Shown piece by piece: positions 42,379-52,742 of a DNA stretch of 64,000 nt. Below the pieces are notes generated by a model, which saw nothing but the letters and a program-made list of their open reading frames with translations, had not been told where the DNA came from and ran no database searches. The position numbers and the translations under genes were made by a program. How positions within the stretch are numbered: position 1 is the stretch's first letter; each line of letters starts with the position of its first letter. Source of the DNA: Arthrobacter russicus (GTDB taxonomy: Bacteria; Actinomycetota; Actinomycetes; Actinomycetales; Micrococcaceae); the NCBI RefSeq assembly GCF_031454135.1, contig NZ_JAVDQF010000001.1, positions 2,976,001 through 3,040,000 of the forward strand, read 5' to 3'.

Positions 42379-44448
42379 GTGAAGGCGCGCCATCTGGGGG
42401 GTACGAACCTGAGGATTCCGGGTTCGGCGGTGAGTGCTCCGGTGCGGGGGTTTCGTCCTGAGATTGAGGGGCTGCGGTTTTTCGCGGTTTTCTTGGTGGT
42501 GGTTTATCACGTCTGGTTGGGTCGGGTTTCCGGCGGTGTGGACGTGTTTTTGTTGATTTCGGCGTTTTTGATGACGTCGCAGTTCGCTCGGAAGATTGAT
42601 CGTGATGAGCGGATCAATCTCGGTGGGCATTGGTTGCATTTGCTCAAGCGGTTGTTGCCGATCGCGGTGGTGGTGATTGCTGCCACGGCGGTGATGAGTT
42701 GGTTGTTGTTGCCGGCGAATCGGTGGCCGTCGATCATTTCCGAGGGTTGGGCTTCGCTGTTCTATTTCGAGAATTGGTCGCTTGCTGCGAACGCGGTCGA
42801 TTATTACGCGAGCAAGGATTCGGCGAGTCCGTTCCAGCATTTTTGGTCGTTGTCGATCCAGGGTCAGGTGTTTTTGATCTGGCCGTTGATTTTCTTGGGT
42901 ATCGCGTTCTTGCGCCGGCGGTTGGGCTGGGACCATCGCCGGTTGATGCTGTTGGTGTTCGGTGCGATTTTCGTGGTCTCGTTGGCGTTCTCGGTGTGGG
43001 AGACGGAGACGAATCAGGCGTTTGCTTATTTCGATCTGCGCACCCGGTTGTGGGAGTTCGCGTTGGGGTCGTTGTTGGCGTTGGCTTTGCCGTTTTTGGG
43101 CGGGATCAATCGTCGGGTCCGGATTCTGATGGGCTGGGTCGGGATCGTGGCGATGGTTGCTTGCGGTTTGGTGTTGCAGGTGGATCAGCAGTTCCCGGGG
43201 TATATGGCGTTGTGGCCGACGTTGGCGGCGGCTTTGGTGATCGTTGCCGGGGATACGTCGTCGCGGTTCGGTGTGGATCGGGTGCTGAGTGCCCGGCCGT
43301 TGACGTTCATGGGCGGGAATGCTTACGGGTTGTATTTGTGGCATTGGCCGATTCTGGTGATTTTCTTGGTCTGGCAGGGCCGTCAGTCGGTGGGGTGGTT
43401 CACGGGTTCGGCGATTATCGTTGCCGCGGTGGTGTTGGCTATTGTTTCCACGCGGTTCATCGAGCGTCCGGCTCGGCGGATCAAGTGGGTCGAGGTGGCT
43501 TGGTACCGGTCGGTGCCGGTGGTTCTGGGGTGCGTGATCATCGCGGCGGTGCCGTTGGTGAGTTGGCAGGGTTATCTGAAGAACCAGGTTGCTGAGGCCT
43601 CGAAGAATTCTTCGGCGGATAATCCCGGTGCTGCTGCGTTGATTCCGGGGTTCGAGTTCCAAGGCAATCCCAACGCACCGATCCAACCCGCACCAGCCGG
43701 GATTTGGGAACAGTTCGCGGTGCTGGGTTCGGATTGCGAAGGCAGATGGGCCAGCGACGTGCCAGACATCAAATCGGTCTGCCGTGCGTATGCGAACAGC
43801 AACGCGCCGGGCAAATCGATCGTGGTGATCGGCGACTCGCATTCCCAGCAGTGGATGCCGGCCCTGCAATACGCAGCGGAAGAGAACAACTGGCAGCTGG
43901 TTTCGATCATCAAAGCGGCCTGCCCTTACACGGTCAGTGTGCCCAGTGCCACGGCGGACTGCAACGCCTTCAACCAGGAAGCCACCGACTACGTGACGGA
44001 ACGCAAGCCGGATGCCGTCCTGACGGTCGGCACTGTGGCCAAGCCGTCATCATCGGATGAAACCCTGACCCCCGGTTTCGTCGAAGCCACCAACAACCTG
44101 ATTTCGCAGGGGATCCAGGTCATCGCGATGCGGGACAACCCCAGGTTCAGTTTCAACATGGCCGAATGCGTGATCAGCAAAGGCAGCGAAGACCCGCAAT
44201 GCAATCCACCGCGATCGTCGTTGTTCGCCGCGGCGAGCCCCTTCGAATCCGTGTCGGATCCACCCGAGGGGCTTTTCATGCTCGACCTGACGGACTACCT
44301 CTGCACCCCGGAGGTGTGCCCGGGCGAAGTCGGCAACATGTTCGTCTACATCGACGACAACCACTTGACCATGGACTATTCCGCGACCTTGGGGCCGGTG
44401 TTCAACCAACGGTTGCTGGCCGCCACTGGCTGGTCCCAAGACCCATGA
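42379..44448 (+). CDS. Acyltransferase-3 membrane protein with C-terminal SGNH domain (OafA-like)
   Basis: A 689-residue integral membrane O-acyltransferase. The N-terminal domain (about residues 20-400, ten or so spans) has EIEGLRFFAVFLVVVYHVWL, the catalytic-His region of this family, and FWSLSIQGQVFLIWP. The extracellular SGNH domain has VVIGDSHSQQWMPAL (Ser near 483) and DDNHLTMDYS near the end (Asp/His). It probably acetylates a cell-wall or exported polysaccharide. GTG 42379 lies 10 nt after AAAGGA; the frame is open further upstream but crosses the groEL terminator. Third-position use changes sharply near 43640: the membrane part is T/G-rich (Leu nearly all TTG) and the SGNH part C-rich. 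Confidence 0.85.
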   Translation: MKARHLGGTNLRIPGSAVSAPVRGFRPEIEGLRFFAVFLVVVYHVWLGRVSGGVDVFLLISAFLMTSQFARKIDRDERINLGGHWLHLLKRLLPIAVVVIAATAVMSWLLLPANRWPSIISEGWASLFYFENWSLAANAVDYYASKDSASPFQHFWSLSIQGQVFLIWPLIFLGIAFLRRRLGWDHRRLMLLVFGAIFVVSLAFSVWETETNQAFAYFDLRTRLWEFALGSLLALALPFLGGINRRVRILMGWVGIVAMVACGLVLQVDQQFPGYMALWPTLAAALVIVAGDTSSRFGVDRVLSARPLTFMGGNAYGLYLWHWPILVIFLVWQGRQSVGWFTGSAIIVAAVVLAIVSTRFIERPARRIKWVEVAWYRSVPVVLGCVIIAAVPLVSWQGYLKNQVAEASKNSSADNPGAAALIPGFEFQGNPNAPIQPAPAGIWEQFAVLGSDCEGRWASDVPDIKSVCRAYANSNAPGKSIVVIGDSHSQQWMPALQYAAEENNWQLVSIIKAACPYTVSVPSATADCNAFNQEATDYVTERKPDAVLTVGTVAKPSSSDETLTPGFVEATNNLISQGIQVIAMRDNPRFSFNMAECVISKGSEDPQCNPPRSSLFAAASPFESVSDPPEGLFMLDLTDYLCTPEVCPGEVGNMFVYIDDNHLTMDYSATLGPVFNQRLLAATGWSQDP

Positions 44449-44457
44449 ACCCGGTGC

Positions 44458-45432
44458 TCATGTCGCTCGGTGGCCGGCCCGATAGGGATTGCTGCTGAAC
44501 TCCGCGGGGTGCGGCCTCCGGGCCCGGACCAGCCGGTAGAAGACCAAAACCAGCACCGCGGAGACCACGATGCCCAAGAGGTTCAGCAGTAATTGGAGCG
44601 CTGAGCCGGCGGCCTTTTCCGGCTCGCCGAGCACCAGCGCCACGGCGACGAATCCGGCTGCCGGGACCGTGGTCACCGAGATGAAGACGCCGACCAGCAC
44701 GGCGGACTTCCGGCCGATCAGGGAAATCATTCCGGCTGCTCCGGCGAGTACCGCGACGATGAAGGAAAACGGCCCGGGATGGTAGATGAATTCCACCGCG
44801 GAATCACCTTGGTTGATCGAATTCGGATCGAAGAAGCCCAGGGGGAGTGAAGCCCAGACTGCCAGCGCACACAGTGCCATGGCTACCGGGAATCCCACCA
44901 GCAACGCGGCGGCGGCCCGACGGGCGAGTGCCCAACGTCGGTCCACGATCGCCAAGGCGAGCCCGGCGAGCGGTCCGAATTCGGGGCCGACCACCATGGC
45001 GCCGACGATTGCAATGGTGGAATTCGTGACAATGCCGATTCCGGCCAGCTGGGTCGCGATGACCAGGAAAGCCAGGAAACTCCAGGACAGCCGGGCATCG
45101 TCGTTGGTGTTCTTTTCGACCTCATCCCAGATGATGGCGTCGGCGCCTTCCCCGGGCGCAGCCTCCGAGGCGGCTTCGGCGCGGGTGGAAAGCACGAGTT
45201 CGGGCGTGTCCACGGTGATCGAGCCCGACTCCGGGATGCCCAAGGCATCGAGTTTCTCGATGAATTCGCCGGCGGCTTCCCGGGCGATCTGAACCGAAAC
45301 CACGTCCCCGGCCGGCAGGATCGAGGCGTCCTTGAAGACCGCCACTTCGGCGGTGCCGAGTTGTCCAGTCGCCAGTTCGATTACTTGTTCGGTGAGTCCC
45401 GGAGGACTGACCACCCGCAACTGCAGAGTCAT
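44458..45432 (-). CDS. DUF389 family membrane protein
   Basis: A 324-residue protein with an N-terminal soluble ACT-like part (about 1-110) and a C-terminal DUF389 region. The latter has five or six membrane spans, including LSWSFLAFLVIATQLAGIGI, STIAIVGAMVVGPEFGPLAG and the helix before LIGRKSAVLVGVFISVTTVP. The family's function is unknown. ATG 45432 follows TAGAGT at 7 nt; an in-frame start 48 nt upstream is possible. It converges on the acyltransferase gene and diverges from guaB. Confidence 0.85.
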   Translation of the reverse strand: MTLQLRVVSPPGLTEQVIELATGQLGTAEVAVFKDASILPAGDVVSVQIAREAAGEFIEKLDALGIPESGSITVDTPELVLSTRAEAASEAAPGEGADAIIWDEVEKNTNDDARLSWSFLAFLVIATQLAGIGIVTNSTIAIVGAMVVGPEFGPLAGLALAIVDRRWALARRAAAALLVGFPVAMALCALAVWASLPLGFFDPNSINQGDSAVEFIYHPGPFSFIVAVLAGAAGMISLIGRKSAVLVGVFISVTTVPAAGFVAVALVLGEPEKAAGSALQLLLNLLGIVVSAVLVLVFYRLVRARRPHPAEFSSNPYRAGHRAT

Positions 45433-45439
45433 AGCACTG

Positions 45440-45445
45440 ACTCTA
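45440..45445 (-). promoter_or_regulatory. Putative -10 box of a leaderless DUF389 promoter
   Basis: On the minus strand TAGAGT lies 7 nt before ATG 45432. Confidence 0.35.
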
Positions 45446-45612
45446 TCCGCCCCGGCAGTCCGGACGGTGAAATCGATCACAGCGGCGGCCCGCGGAATAG
45501 GCGCCGTCGCAGTTTCGTTTTAGGATGTATCCAATCCCGGAATAGCGCACAGGCCAGCTCGTAATCACGCGCCGGCCATCGGTTGCAAACCCCACCCGGT
45601 ACCCCCGCCTGA

Positions 45613-47139
<1,527 letters not shown>

Positions 47140-47238
47140 GGACTACGCCGTCGATTTTGTCCGGCGCCGGTGAAATTTCAGCGGCGTCAGGCAATTTCGG
47201 AGGCGTTGCCGTGTTGGATGCGGTGCTGCGGGACACGG

Positions 47239-47244
47239 TAGGCT
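47239..47244 (+). promoter_or_regulatory. Putative -10 box of a leaderless guaB3 promoter
   Basis: TAGGCT lies 6 nt before the guaB3 GTG at 47251. Confidence 0.45.
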
Positions 47245-47250
47245 GGTGCG

Positions 47251-48378
47251 GTGACTTACGAGATTGAGATCGGCCGCGGAAAACGGGGACGCAGGGCTTA
47301 TTCCCTCGACGAAATCGCGATCGTGCCGTCGCGGCGCACCCGGGATCCGCAGGACGTGTCGATTGGCTGGCAGATCGACGCCTACCAGTTCGAGACCCCG
47401 GTGATCGCGGCCCCGATGGACTCGGTGATGTCGCCGGCCACCGCAATCGCACTCGGTGAATTGGGCGGCCTCGGGGTGCTTGATCTGGAGGGGCTCTGGA
47501 CCCGGTACGAGGATCCGGAAAGCGTGCTCCTCGAGATTTCGGAGTTGGCATCCAGCACCGAGAGCGCAGCCGCGACCCGTCGTCTGCAGGACATCTACCA
47601 GGCGCCCGTGCAAGCGGAATTGATCACTTCCCGGTTGGCGGAAATCCGGGCTGCCGGAGTCACCGTGGCCGGTGCGCTCACCCCGCAGCGCACGCAGGAG
47701 TTCTACAAGACCGTGCTGGCTGCCGGAGTGGACATCTTCGTGATCCGGGGCACCACGGTCTCCGCAGAACACGTTTCCAAAGGCCAGGAGCCGCTCAACC
47801 TCAAGCAATTCATCTATGAGCTCGATGTCCCGGTGATCGTCGGCGGCGCGGCCGGATACACTCCGGCGCTGCACTTGATGCGAACCGGCGCTGCCGGCGT
47901 CCTGGTCGGCTTCGGCGGCGGTGCCAGCAGCACCACGCGCCGGGCGCTGGGCATCCATTCGCCGATGGCGAGCGCCATTTCCGATGTCGCTGCGGCCCGT
48001 CGCGATTACATGGACGAGTCCGGCGGCCGGTATGTGCACGTGATCGCCGACGGCGGCATGGGCACCTCGGGCGATATCGTGAAGGCGATTGCGATGGGCG
48101 CCGACGCGGTGATGCTCGGTACCGCGTTGGCCCGGGCGGAGGAAGCCCCCGGCCGCGGTTGGCACTGGGGTGCCGAATCGCATCATCCGGAGCTGCCGCG
48201 TGGCGACCGGGTGAAGCTGGAGACCGTCGGCCCGTTGCAGGAAGTGCTCTTCGGACCGGCGCACCACTCGAACGGCAGCTCGAACCTGATGGGCGCATTG
48301 CGCCGCTCGATGGCCACCACCGGATATTCGGATTTGAAGGAGTTCCAACGCGTCGAAGTAGTGGTCTCGCCCTACTGA
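47251..48378 (+). CDS. guaB3: GuaB3 family IMP-dehydrogenase-related protein
   Basis: A 375-residue barrel related to IMP dehydrogenase. It has the N terminus RRAYSLDEIAIVPSRRTRDP, VIAAPMDSVMSPATA and IADGGMGTSGDIVKA, but no CBS domains. The catalytic loop reads GFGGGASSTTR, so Ser stands where IMPDH has its nucleophilic Cys. This copy is thus unlikely to work by the usual IMPDH mechanism. The position next to guaB is conserved in actinobacteria. It may be regulatory or act on another substrate. Confidence 0.88.
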   Translation: MTYEIEIGRGKRGRRAYSLDEIAIVPSRRTRDPQDVSIGWQIDAYQFETPVIAAPMDSVMSPATAIALGELGGLGVLDLEGLWTRYEDPESVLLEISELASSTESAAATRRLQDIYQAPVQAELITSRLAEIRAAGVTVAGALTPQRTQEFYKTVLAAGVDIFVIRGTTVSAEHVSKGQEPLNLKQFIYELDVPVIVGGAAGYTPALHLMRTGAAGVLVGFGGGASSTTRRALGIHSPMASAISDVAAARRDYMDESGGRYVHVIADGGMGTSGDIVKAIAMGADAVMLGTALARAEEAPGRGWHWGAESHHPELPRGDRVKLETVGPLQEVLFGPAHHSNGSSNLMGALRRSMATTGYSDLKEFQRVEVVVSPY

Positions 48379-48422
48379 GGCTGCAGGCTCCGGCAGATCA
48401 GTCCTTGGGGGGAAGGAAAAAC

Positions 48423-50237
48423 ATGAAATCGCCGATTCTGAGCTATCTCGAATACCTGCATGCTGAGGGGAAACAGAACACCGCCGGCGCGCCGGCGGCT
48501 TACATTCCGGAACTGGGCAGAGTCTCGCCGGAGCTGTTCGGGATCAGCTTGGCGACTGCGGACGGCTACACCTACGAAGTTGGCGATGCCCGGCACCCGT
48601 TCACCATCCAATCGATTTCCAAGCCGTTCAGCTACGGGATCGCCTTGATGGATCAGGGCTTCGACGCCGTGGACCGCAAGGTCGATGTGGAACCGTCCGG
48701 TGAAGCGTTCAACGAGATCTCGCTCACGGCTGGTTCCGGGCGGCCGCGGAACCCGATGATCAATGCCGGCGCGATCGTTTCCACTTCCTTGGTGCTGCCC
48801 GAAGCGGCCGGCCGTTATGAACGGATCCGGGCCGCCTACTCCGGCTTCGCCGGGCGGGACCTCTCGCTCAGCCAGGAAGTCTTCGAGTCCGAGCAGAGTT
48901 CGGGGTACCGCAACCTGGCGCTCGGCTATTTGTTGCGGTCTTTCGGCATCATCGAAGAAGACCCGAGCCCGATCGTCGAAGATTACTTCAAACAGTGTTC
49001 CCTCGAAGTCACCTGCCACGATCTGAGCATCATGGCCGCGACCTTGGCGAACAACGGGGTCAACCCGATCAGCGGGGAGCGCCTGCTCACCGACGATGTG
49101 GTGGAACGGGTGCTCAGCGTCATGGGCACCAGCGGCATGTACGACGGCGCCGGAAACTGGATCACGCACGTCGGAATGCCGGCCAAAAGCGGCGTGGGCG
49201 GCGGGATCATCGCGGTGCTGCCGGGGCAGATCGGCGTGGCGGTTTTCTCGCCGCCTTTGGACGAACACGGGAACAGTGTGCGCGGTGTCGAGGTCTGCCG
49301 GCGGCTGTCGCAGGATTTGCAGATGCATTTCGTCCGGGCCGGCCGGACCGGGCGCTCCGCGGTGCGTTGCTCCTACTCGGTGGCGGACTCGCCCTCGGGG
49401 TCCAGGCGCAGCGAGGAATCCCGGGCGGTGTTCAACCAGCACGGTGGGATTGCCCGGGTCTACGAACTTGCCGGTGACCTGCTCTTCTCCGGGGCGGAAA
49501 GCGTGGTCCGTGCGGTCTCCGACCTCGAAGCCGAGGTCCGCTACGTGGTCTTGGACCTGCTCCGGGTGGACGAGGTCTCCGAGGTCGCCAAGAAGATGAT
49601 TGCCGAACTGCACAGCAGATTGGCGTTGGAAGACCGGGAGTTGCTGCTGGTCGATCCGGAAGGCAAATTGGGCGATGTGGATCTGCCGCCGGAACTGCCC
49701 GGCGCCAGGGTTTTCGGTTCCCGGCAAGACGCGATCGAATGGTGCGAAGCGAAAATCCTGACCGCTTTCGGCACCTCCTTCGAGTCGCCGGAACATGCCC
49801 GGATCTTCGAAAGTTCGCTTTTCGAAGGGCTGGACCATGCCGATGCGCTGGACTTGCGCTCGATGATGCTGGAACGCGTGTTCGACGACGGTGAACGGGT
49901 CCTCGGTCCGGATGAGAGTTTCCCGGGTGTGTTCTTCGTGGTGCAAGGGCAAGTGATCTCCAGCGGAACCGCCTCCAATGGCCGCCGATTGCGGTTGACC
50001 AGCGTCAACCCCGGTGCGACCTTCGGCGAATCGGCGCTGATCGGGGCCCGGGCGGGCGGCGTCGAATTGACCGCGGTGGGTCGGCTGGAGACTTTGTTCC
50101 TGCCTGCTACGGCGATTGCCGCCTTGGAGGAGATGAACAAGGACCTGGCGATCAAGCTCTGGCGTGCCCTGACCCGCGGCGGCTATGAGTCGTTGGACCG
50201 GAGATTGCAGGAAGTGGCGGTCCGGCTCGGAAACTGA
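48423..50237 (+). CDS. glsA: Glutaminase fused to STAS and cyclic-nucleotide-binding-like domains
   Basis: Hydrolyses glutamine to glutamate and ammonia. At 604 residues it is about twice the usual 310. The glutaminase domain (about residues 1-305) has the serine-enzyme motif QSISKPFSYG (near 62-71), RPRNPMINAGAI and GVGGGIIAVLPG. A STAS domain follows (about 330-445; VYELAGDLLFSGAESVV, VVLDLLRVDEVS). A cNMP-binding-like domain ends the protein (about 475-604; FGESALIGARAGG). In the last, the Arg that holds the cyclic phosphate is not in its usual place, so nucleotide binding is doubtful. ATG 48423 follows GGAAGG; the frame is open further upstream inside guaB3. Confidence 0.88.
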   Translation: MKSPILSYLEYLHAEGKQNTAGAPAAYIPELGRVSPELFGISLATADGYTYEVGDARHPFTIQSISKPFSYGIALMDQGFDAVDRKVDVEPSGEAFNEISLTAGSGRPRNPMINAGAIVSTSLVLPEAAGRYERIRAAYSGFAGRDLSLSQEVFESEQSSGYRNLALGYLLRSFGIIEEDPSPIVEDYFKQCSLEVTCHDLSIMAATLANNGVNPISGERLLTDDVVERVLSVMGTSGMYDGAGNWITHVGMPAKSGVGGGIIAVLPGQIGVAVFSPPLDEHGNSVRGVEVCRRLSQDLQMHFVRAGRTGRSAVRCSYSVADSPSGSRRSEESRAVFNQHGGIARVYELAGDLLFSGAESVVRAVSDLEAEVRYVVLDLLRVDEVSEVAKKMIAELHSRLALEDRELLLVDPEGKLGDVDLPPELPGARVFGSRQDAIEWCEAKILTAFGTSFESPEHARIFESSLFEGLDHADALDLRSMMLERVFDDGERVLGPDESFPGVFFVVQGQVISSGTASNGRRLRLTSVNPGATFGESALIGARAGGVELTAVGRLETLFLPATAIAALEEMNKDLAIKLWRALTRGGYESLDRRLQEVAVRLGN

Positions 50238-50315
50238 CCGGAGCCAACCGGCCGCTGCCGTTAATGGGCTGAGGGAACTATTGTGGAATTGTCCGCCACT
50301 GTTGAGGAGATCCCT

Positions 50316-52214
50316 GTGCCAACGCCACGTTCCCGCAGCACCGCCAGCCCGGCCAAGCCGGCGACTTCAGCCAAGCCGGCGACTTCAGCCAAGCCGGCCA
50401 GCTCAGCCAAACCGGCCAGCTCAGCCAAGCCGGCCAGCTCAGCCGCGTCGACGTCCGGCTCGGCGCGCAATGACCGGATTCCTGGAGACCAGAATCCCGG
50501 CGGGCAGCTGAGCCCGGAGTTCCGTGCTGCTGCTCTGGCTGAGCTCGTAGCCACGAACCAACCGGGCCAGGAGCTCGATGTGCTCATTGTCGGCGGCGGC
50601 GTGGTCGGCGCCGGGGCGGCTTTGGATGCGGTGACCCGTGGGCTGAAAGTCGGCATCGTGGAGATGAACGATTGGGCTTCCGGGACGTCGAGCCGTTCGT
50701 CGAAGCTCATCCACGGTGGTCTGCGCTACCTGGAAATGCTCGATTTCGCCTTGGTCAAGGAGGCGCTCCAGGAACGCGGCTTGCTGATCCAGCGGATTGC
50801 GCCGCACCTGGTACGCCCGGTGCCGTTCCTCTATCCGTTGACCAAGCGTTTCGTCGAACGCCCATATGTCGGTGCCGGCATCCTGCTCTACGACACGCTG
50901 GGCTTGACCAGCGGAAACTCACGTGGTGTGCCGTTCCACAAGCATCTGAGCAAACGGGGCACCTTGCGCGCCGCGCCGAGCCTCAAAGACGATGCCATGG
51001 TCGGTTCGATCCGCTACTACGACGCCCAAGTCGACGATGCCCGACTGGTCAACGACCTGGTCCGCACGGCAGCCTCCTACGGGGCCCAAGCGGTGAACGG
51101 GGTCAAAGTGGTCGATTTCCTGCGCGAAGGTGAACGCGTGGTCGGGGCGAAAGTCCGGAACCTGGTGGAGGGCGGCGAGTTCGAGATCCGCGCGAAGCAA
51201 GTGGTCAATGCGACCGGCGTGTGGACTGACGAAACCCAGGCCATGGTCACCGACCGGGGGCAGCTCAAGGTCAGGGCGTCCAAGGGCATCCACCTCGTGG
51301 TGCCGCGGGACCGGTTCCAGTCCACGGTGGGCCTGATCCTGCGCACCGAGAAATCGGTGCTGTTCGTGATCCCGTGGGGCCGGCACTGGATCATCGGCAC
51401 CACGGACACCGATTGGAAGCTGGACAAAGCGCATCCGGCGGCTTCGGCTGCGGACATCGATTACGTGTTGGGCCATGTGAACAAGGTGCTCAAGCGTCCG
51501 TTGACCCGCGAGGATGTGGAGGGCGTCTATGCCGGCTTGCGGCCATTGCTGGCCGGCGAGAACGATTCCACCGCGAAACTCTCCCGGGAGCACGTGGTGG
51601 CGCACCCGGTGCCGGGGCTGGTCGTGGTGGCCGGCGGCAAATACACCACTTACCGGGTGATGGCCAAAGACGCCGTCGACGAGGCAGTGCGGACGCTCGA
51701 CGAGCGGGTTCCGGAAAGCTGCACGGAGACCATTCCGCTGCTCGGCGCGGTCGGCTATCAGGCGGCTTGGAACCGGCGGAACCGGACGGCAGAGGAGACC
51801 GGTGTGCATGTGGCGCGGCTGGAGCATCTGCTGGGCCGTTACGGTTCGATGACCTCTGAGGTTCTGGCGATCATCGCGGCCGATCCGAGCCTGGCCGAGC
51901 CGTTGCCGGGGGCGGAGGACTACTTGCGTGCCGAGGTGGTCTATGCGGCCACGCATGAAGGCGCGCTGCACGTCAGTGATGTGCTCACCCGGCGTACCCG
52001 GATTTCGATCGAGTCCTGGGACCGGGGCGTCGCTGCGGCCCCGGTGGTCGCCGATCTGCTGGCGCCGATCCTGGGCTGGAGCAAAGCCGTCAAGGATGCC
52101 GAGACCAAGAAGTATCTGGCCCGGGTCGAGGCCGAGCTGCTCAGCCAGGAACAGCCCGACGACGCTTCGGCGGACGCGGTGCGCCTGGCTGTGGAAGACG
52201 TGGTCGGCGAATGA
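50316..52214 (+). CDS. glpD: Glycerol-3-phosphate dehydrogenase (aerobic, FAD) with repetitive N-terminal tail
   Basis: Membrane-associated flavoenzyme oxidising glycerol 3-phosphate to dihydroxyacetone phosphate and passing electrons to quinone. The FAD motif LIVGGGVVGAGAALDA starts near residue 91, followed by SSKLIHGGLRYLE, IIGTTDTDWKLDK and VVAGGKYTTYRVMAKDAVDEA-type sequence. About 70 residues of low-complexity Ala-Lys-Pro-Ser tail precede the enzyme, more than usual. GTG 50316 follows GAGGAG with 6 nt spacing; GTG 50283 is in frame but has no such site. The PTS IIA gene follows by 13 nt. Confidence 0.93.
   Translation: MPTPRSRSTASPAKPATSAKPATSAKPASSAKPASSAKPASSAASTSGSARNDRIPGDQNPGGQLSPEFRAAALAELVATNQPGQELDVLIVGGGVVGAGAALDAVTRGLKVGIVEMNDWASGTSSRSSKLIHGGLRYLEMLDFALVKEALQERGLLIQRIAPHLVRPVPFLYPLTKRFVERPYVGAGILLYDTLGLTSGNSRGVPFHKHLSKRGTLRAAPSLKDDAMVGSIRYYDAQVDDARLVNDLVRTAASYGAQAVNGVKVVDFLREGERVVGAKVRNLVEGGEFEIRAKQVVNATGVWTDETQAMVTDRGQLKVRASKGIHLVVPRDRFQSTVGLILRTEKSVLFVIPWGRHWIIGTTDTDWKLDKAHPAASAADIDYVLGHVNKVLKRPLTREDVEGVYAGLRPLLAGENDSTAKLSREHVVAHPVPGLVVVAGGKYTTYRVMAKDAVDEAVRTLDERVPESCTETIPLLGAVGYQAAWNRRNRTAEETGVHVARLEHLLGRYGSMTSEVLAIIAADPSLAEPLPGAEDYLRAEVVYAATHEGALHVSDVLTRRTRISIESWDRGVAAAPVVADLLAPILGWSKAVKDAETKKYLARVEAELLSQEQPDDASADAVRLAVEDVVGE
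50352..50441 (+). repeat. Five tandem 18-bp repeats in the glpD N-terminal tail
   Basis: Five consecutive copies of GCCAAGCCGGCGACTTCA or GCCAAGCCGGCCAGCTCA encode (AKPATS)2(AKPASS)3. The copies differ at up to five positions, so the array is young. The unit is a multiple of three, so gain or loss keeps the frame. Confidence 0.95.
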
Positions 52215-52227
52215 GCCAGATCCGAGG

Positions 52228-52716
52228 ATGAACGTGCCTTTCGAACGTTACGATGGCCTGCTGACCACACCGGATCTGGTGATCCTGGAGTTGGTCGCGG
52301 AAACTCGCGAGGACGCCGCCGCCCAACTCGCGGAGAAGATGTTCGCGGCCGGCCGGGTTTCCGATTTGGCCGGGTTCCTGGCCCAGGTCAACGCCCGGGA
52401 GCACCAACTGGCCACCGGCCTGCCCGGCGGGATCGGGATGCCCCATGCGCGCAGCGAGTTCGTCACCGAGACCACGATCGCGGTGGGCATCACCAAGTTC
52501 GGCCATGCCCTGGACTTCGGCGCCGTAGACGGGCCGGCCAACATCATCTTGTTGATCGGGACCCCGGCGAGCTCGTTCTCGCAGCATCTGGAGGTGCTGG
52601 CCACTTTGGCCCGGTCGCTGTTCAAAGAGAATTTCCGGGAGTCGCTGCGCCGGGCGCACGACGCCGAAGTGATCGCGGAGCTGATCAATTCATCATTGGT
52701 GTTCTTCGATCACTGA
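52228..52716 (+). CDS. PTS IIA component, fructose/mannitol/PtsN type
   Basis: A 162-residue phosphocarrier domain with the phosphorylated His in GIGMPHARSE (His near residue 73), preceded by HQLATGLPGG, and ending SSLVFFDH. No IIB, IIC, HPr or EI gene is in the window, so it acts with remote partners or regulates. It lies 13 nt after glpD and is probably co-transcribed. ATG 52228 touches its own GAGG; GTG 52234, with 6 nt spacing, is an equally good start. Confidence 0.88.
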   Translation: MNVPFERYDGLLTTPDLVILELVAETREDAAAQLAEKMFAAGRVSDLAGFLAQVNAREHQLATGLPGGIGMPHARSEFVTETTIAVGITKFGHALDFGAVDGPANIILLIGTPASSFSQHLEVLATLARSLFKENFRESLRRAHDAEVIAELINSSLVFFDH

Positions 52717-52742
52717 CCGGGCGGAGCAAAGTCGTGCCGCAG

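Noticed and set aside
42265-43869. 534-codon minus-strand frame opposite the acyltransferase gene
   Set aside because: The product is low-complexity and basic (Arg, His, Gln, Pro) with no motif, while the plus strand encodes a clear acyltransferase. It follows from the T/G-rich codon use.
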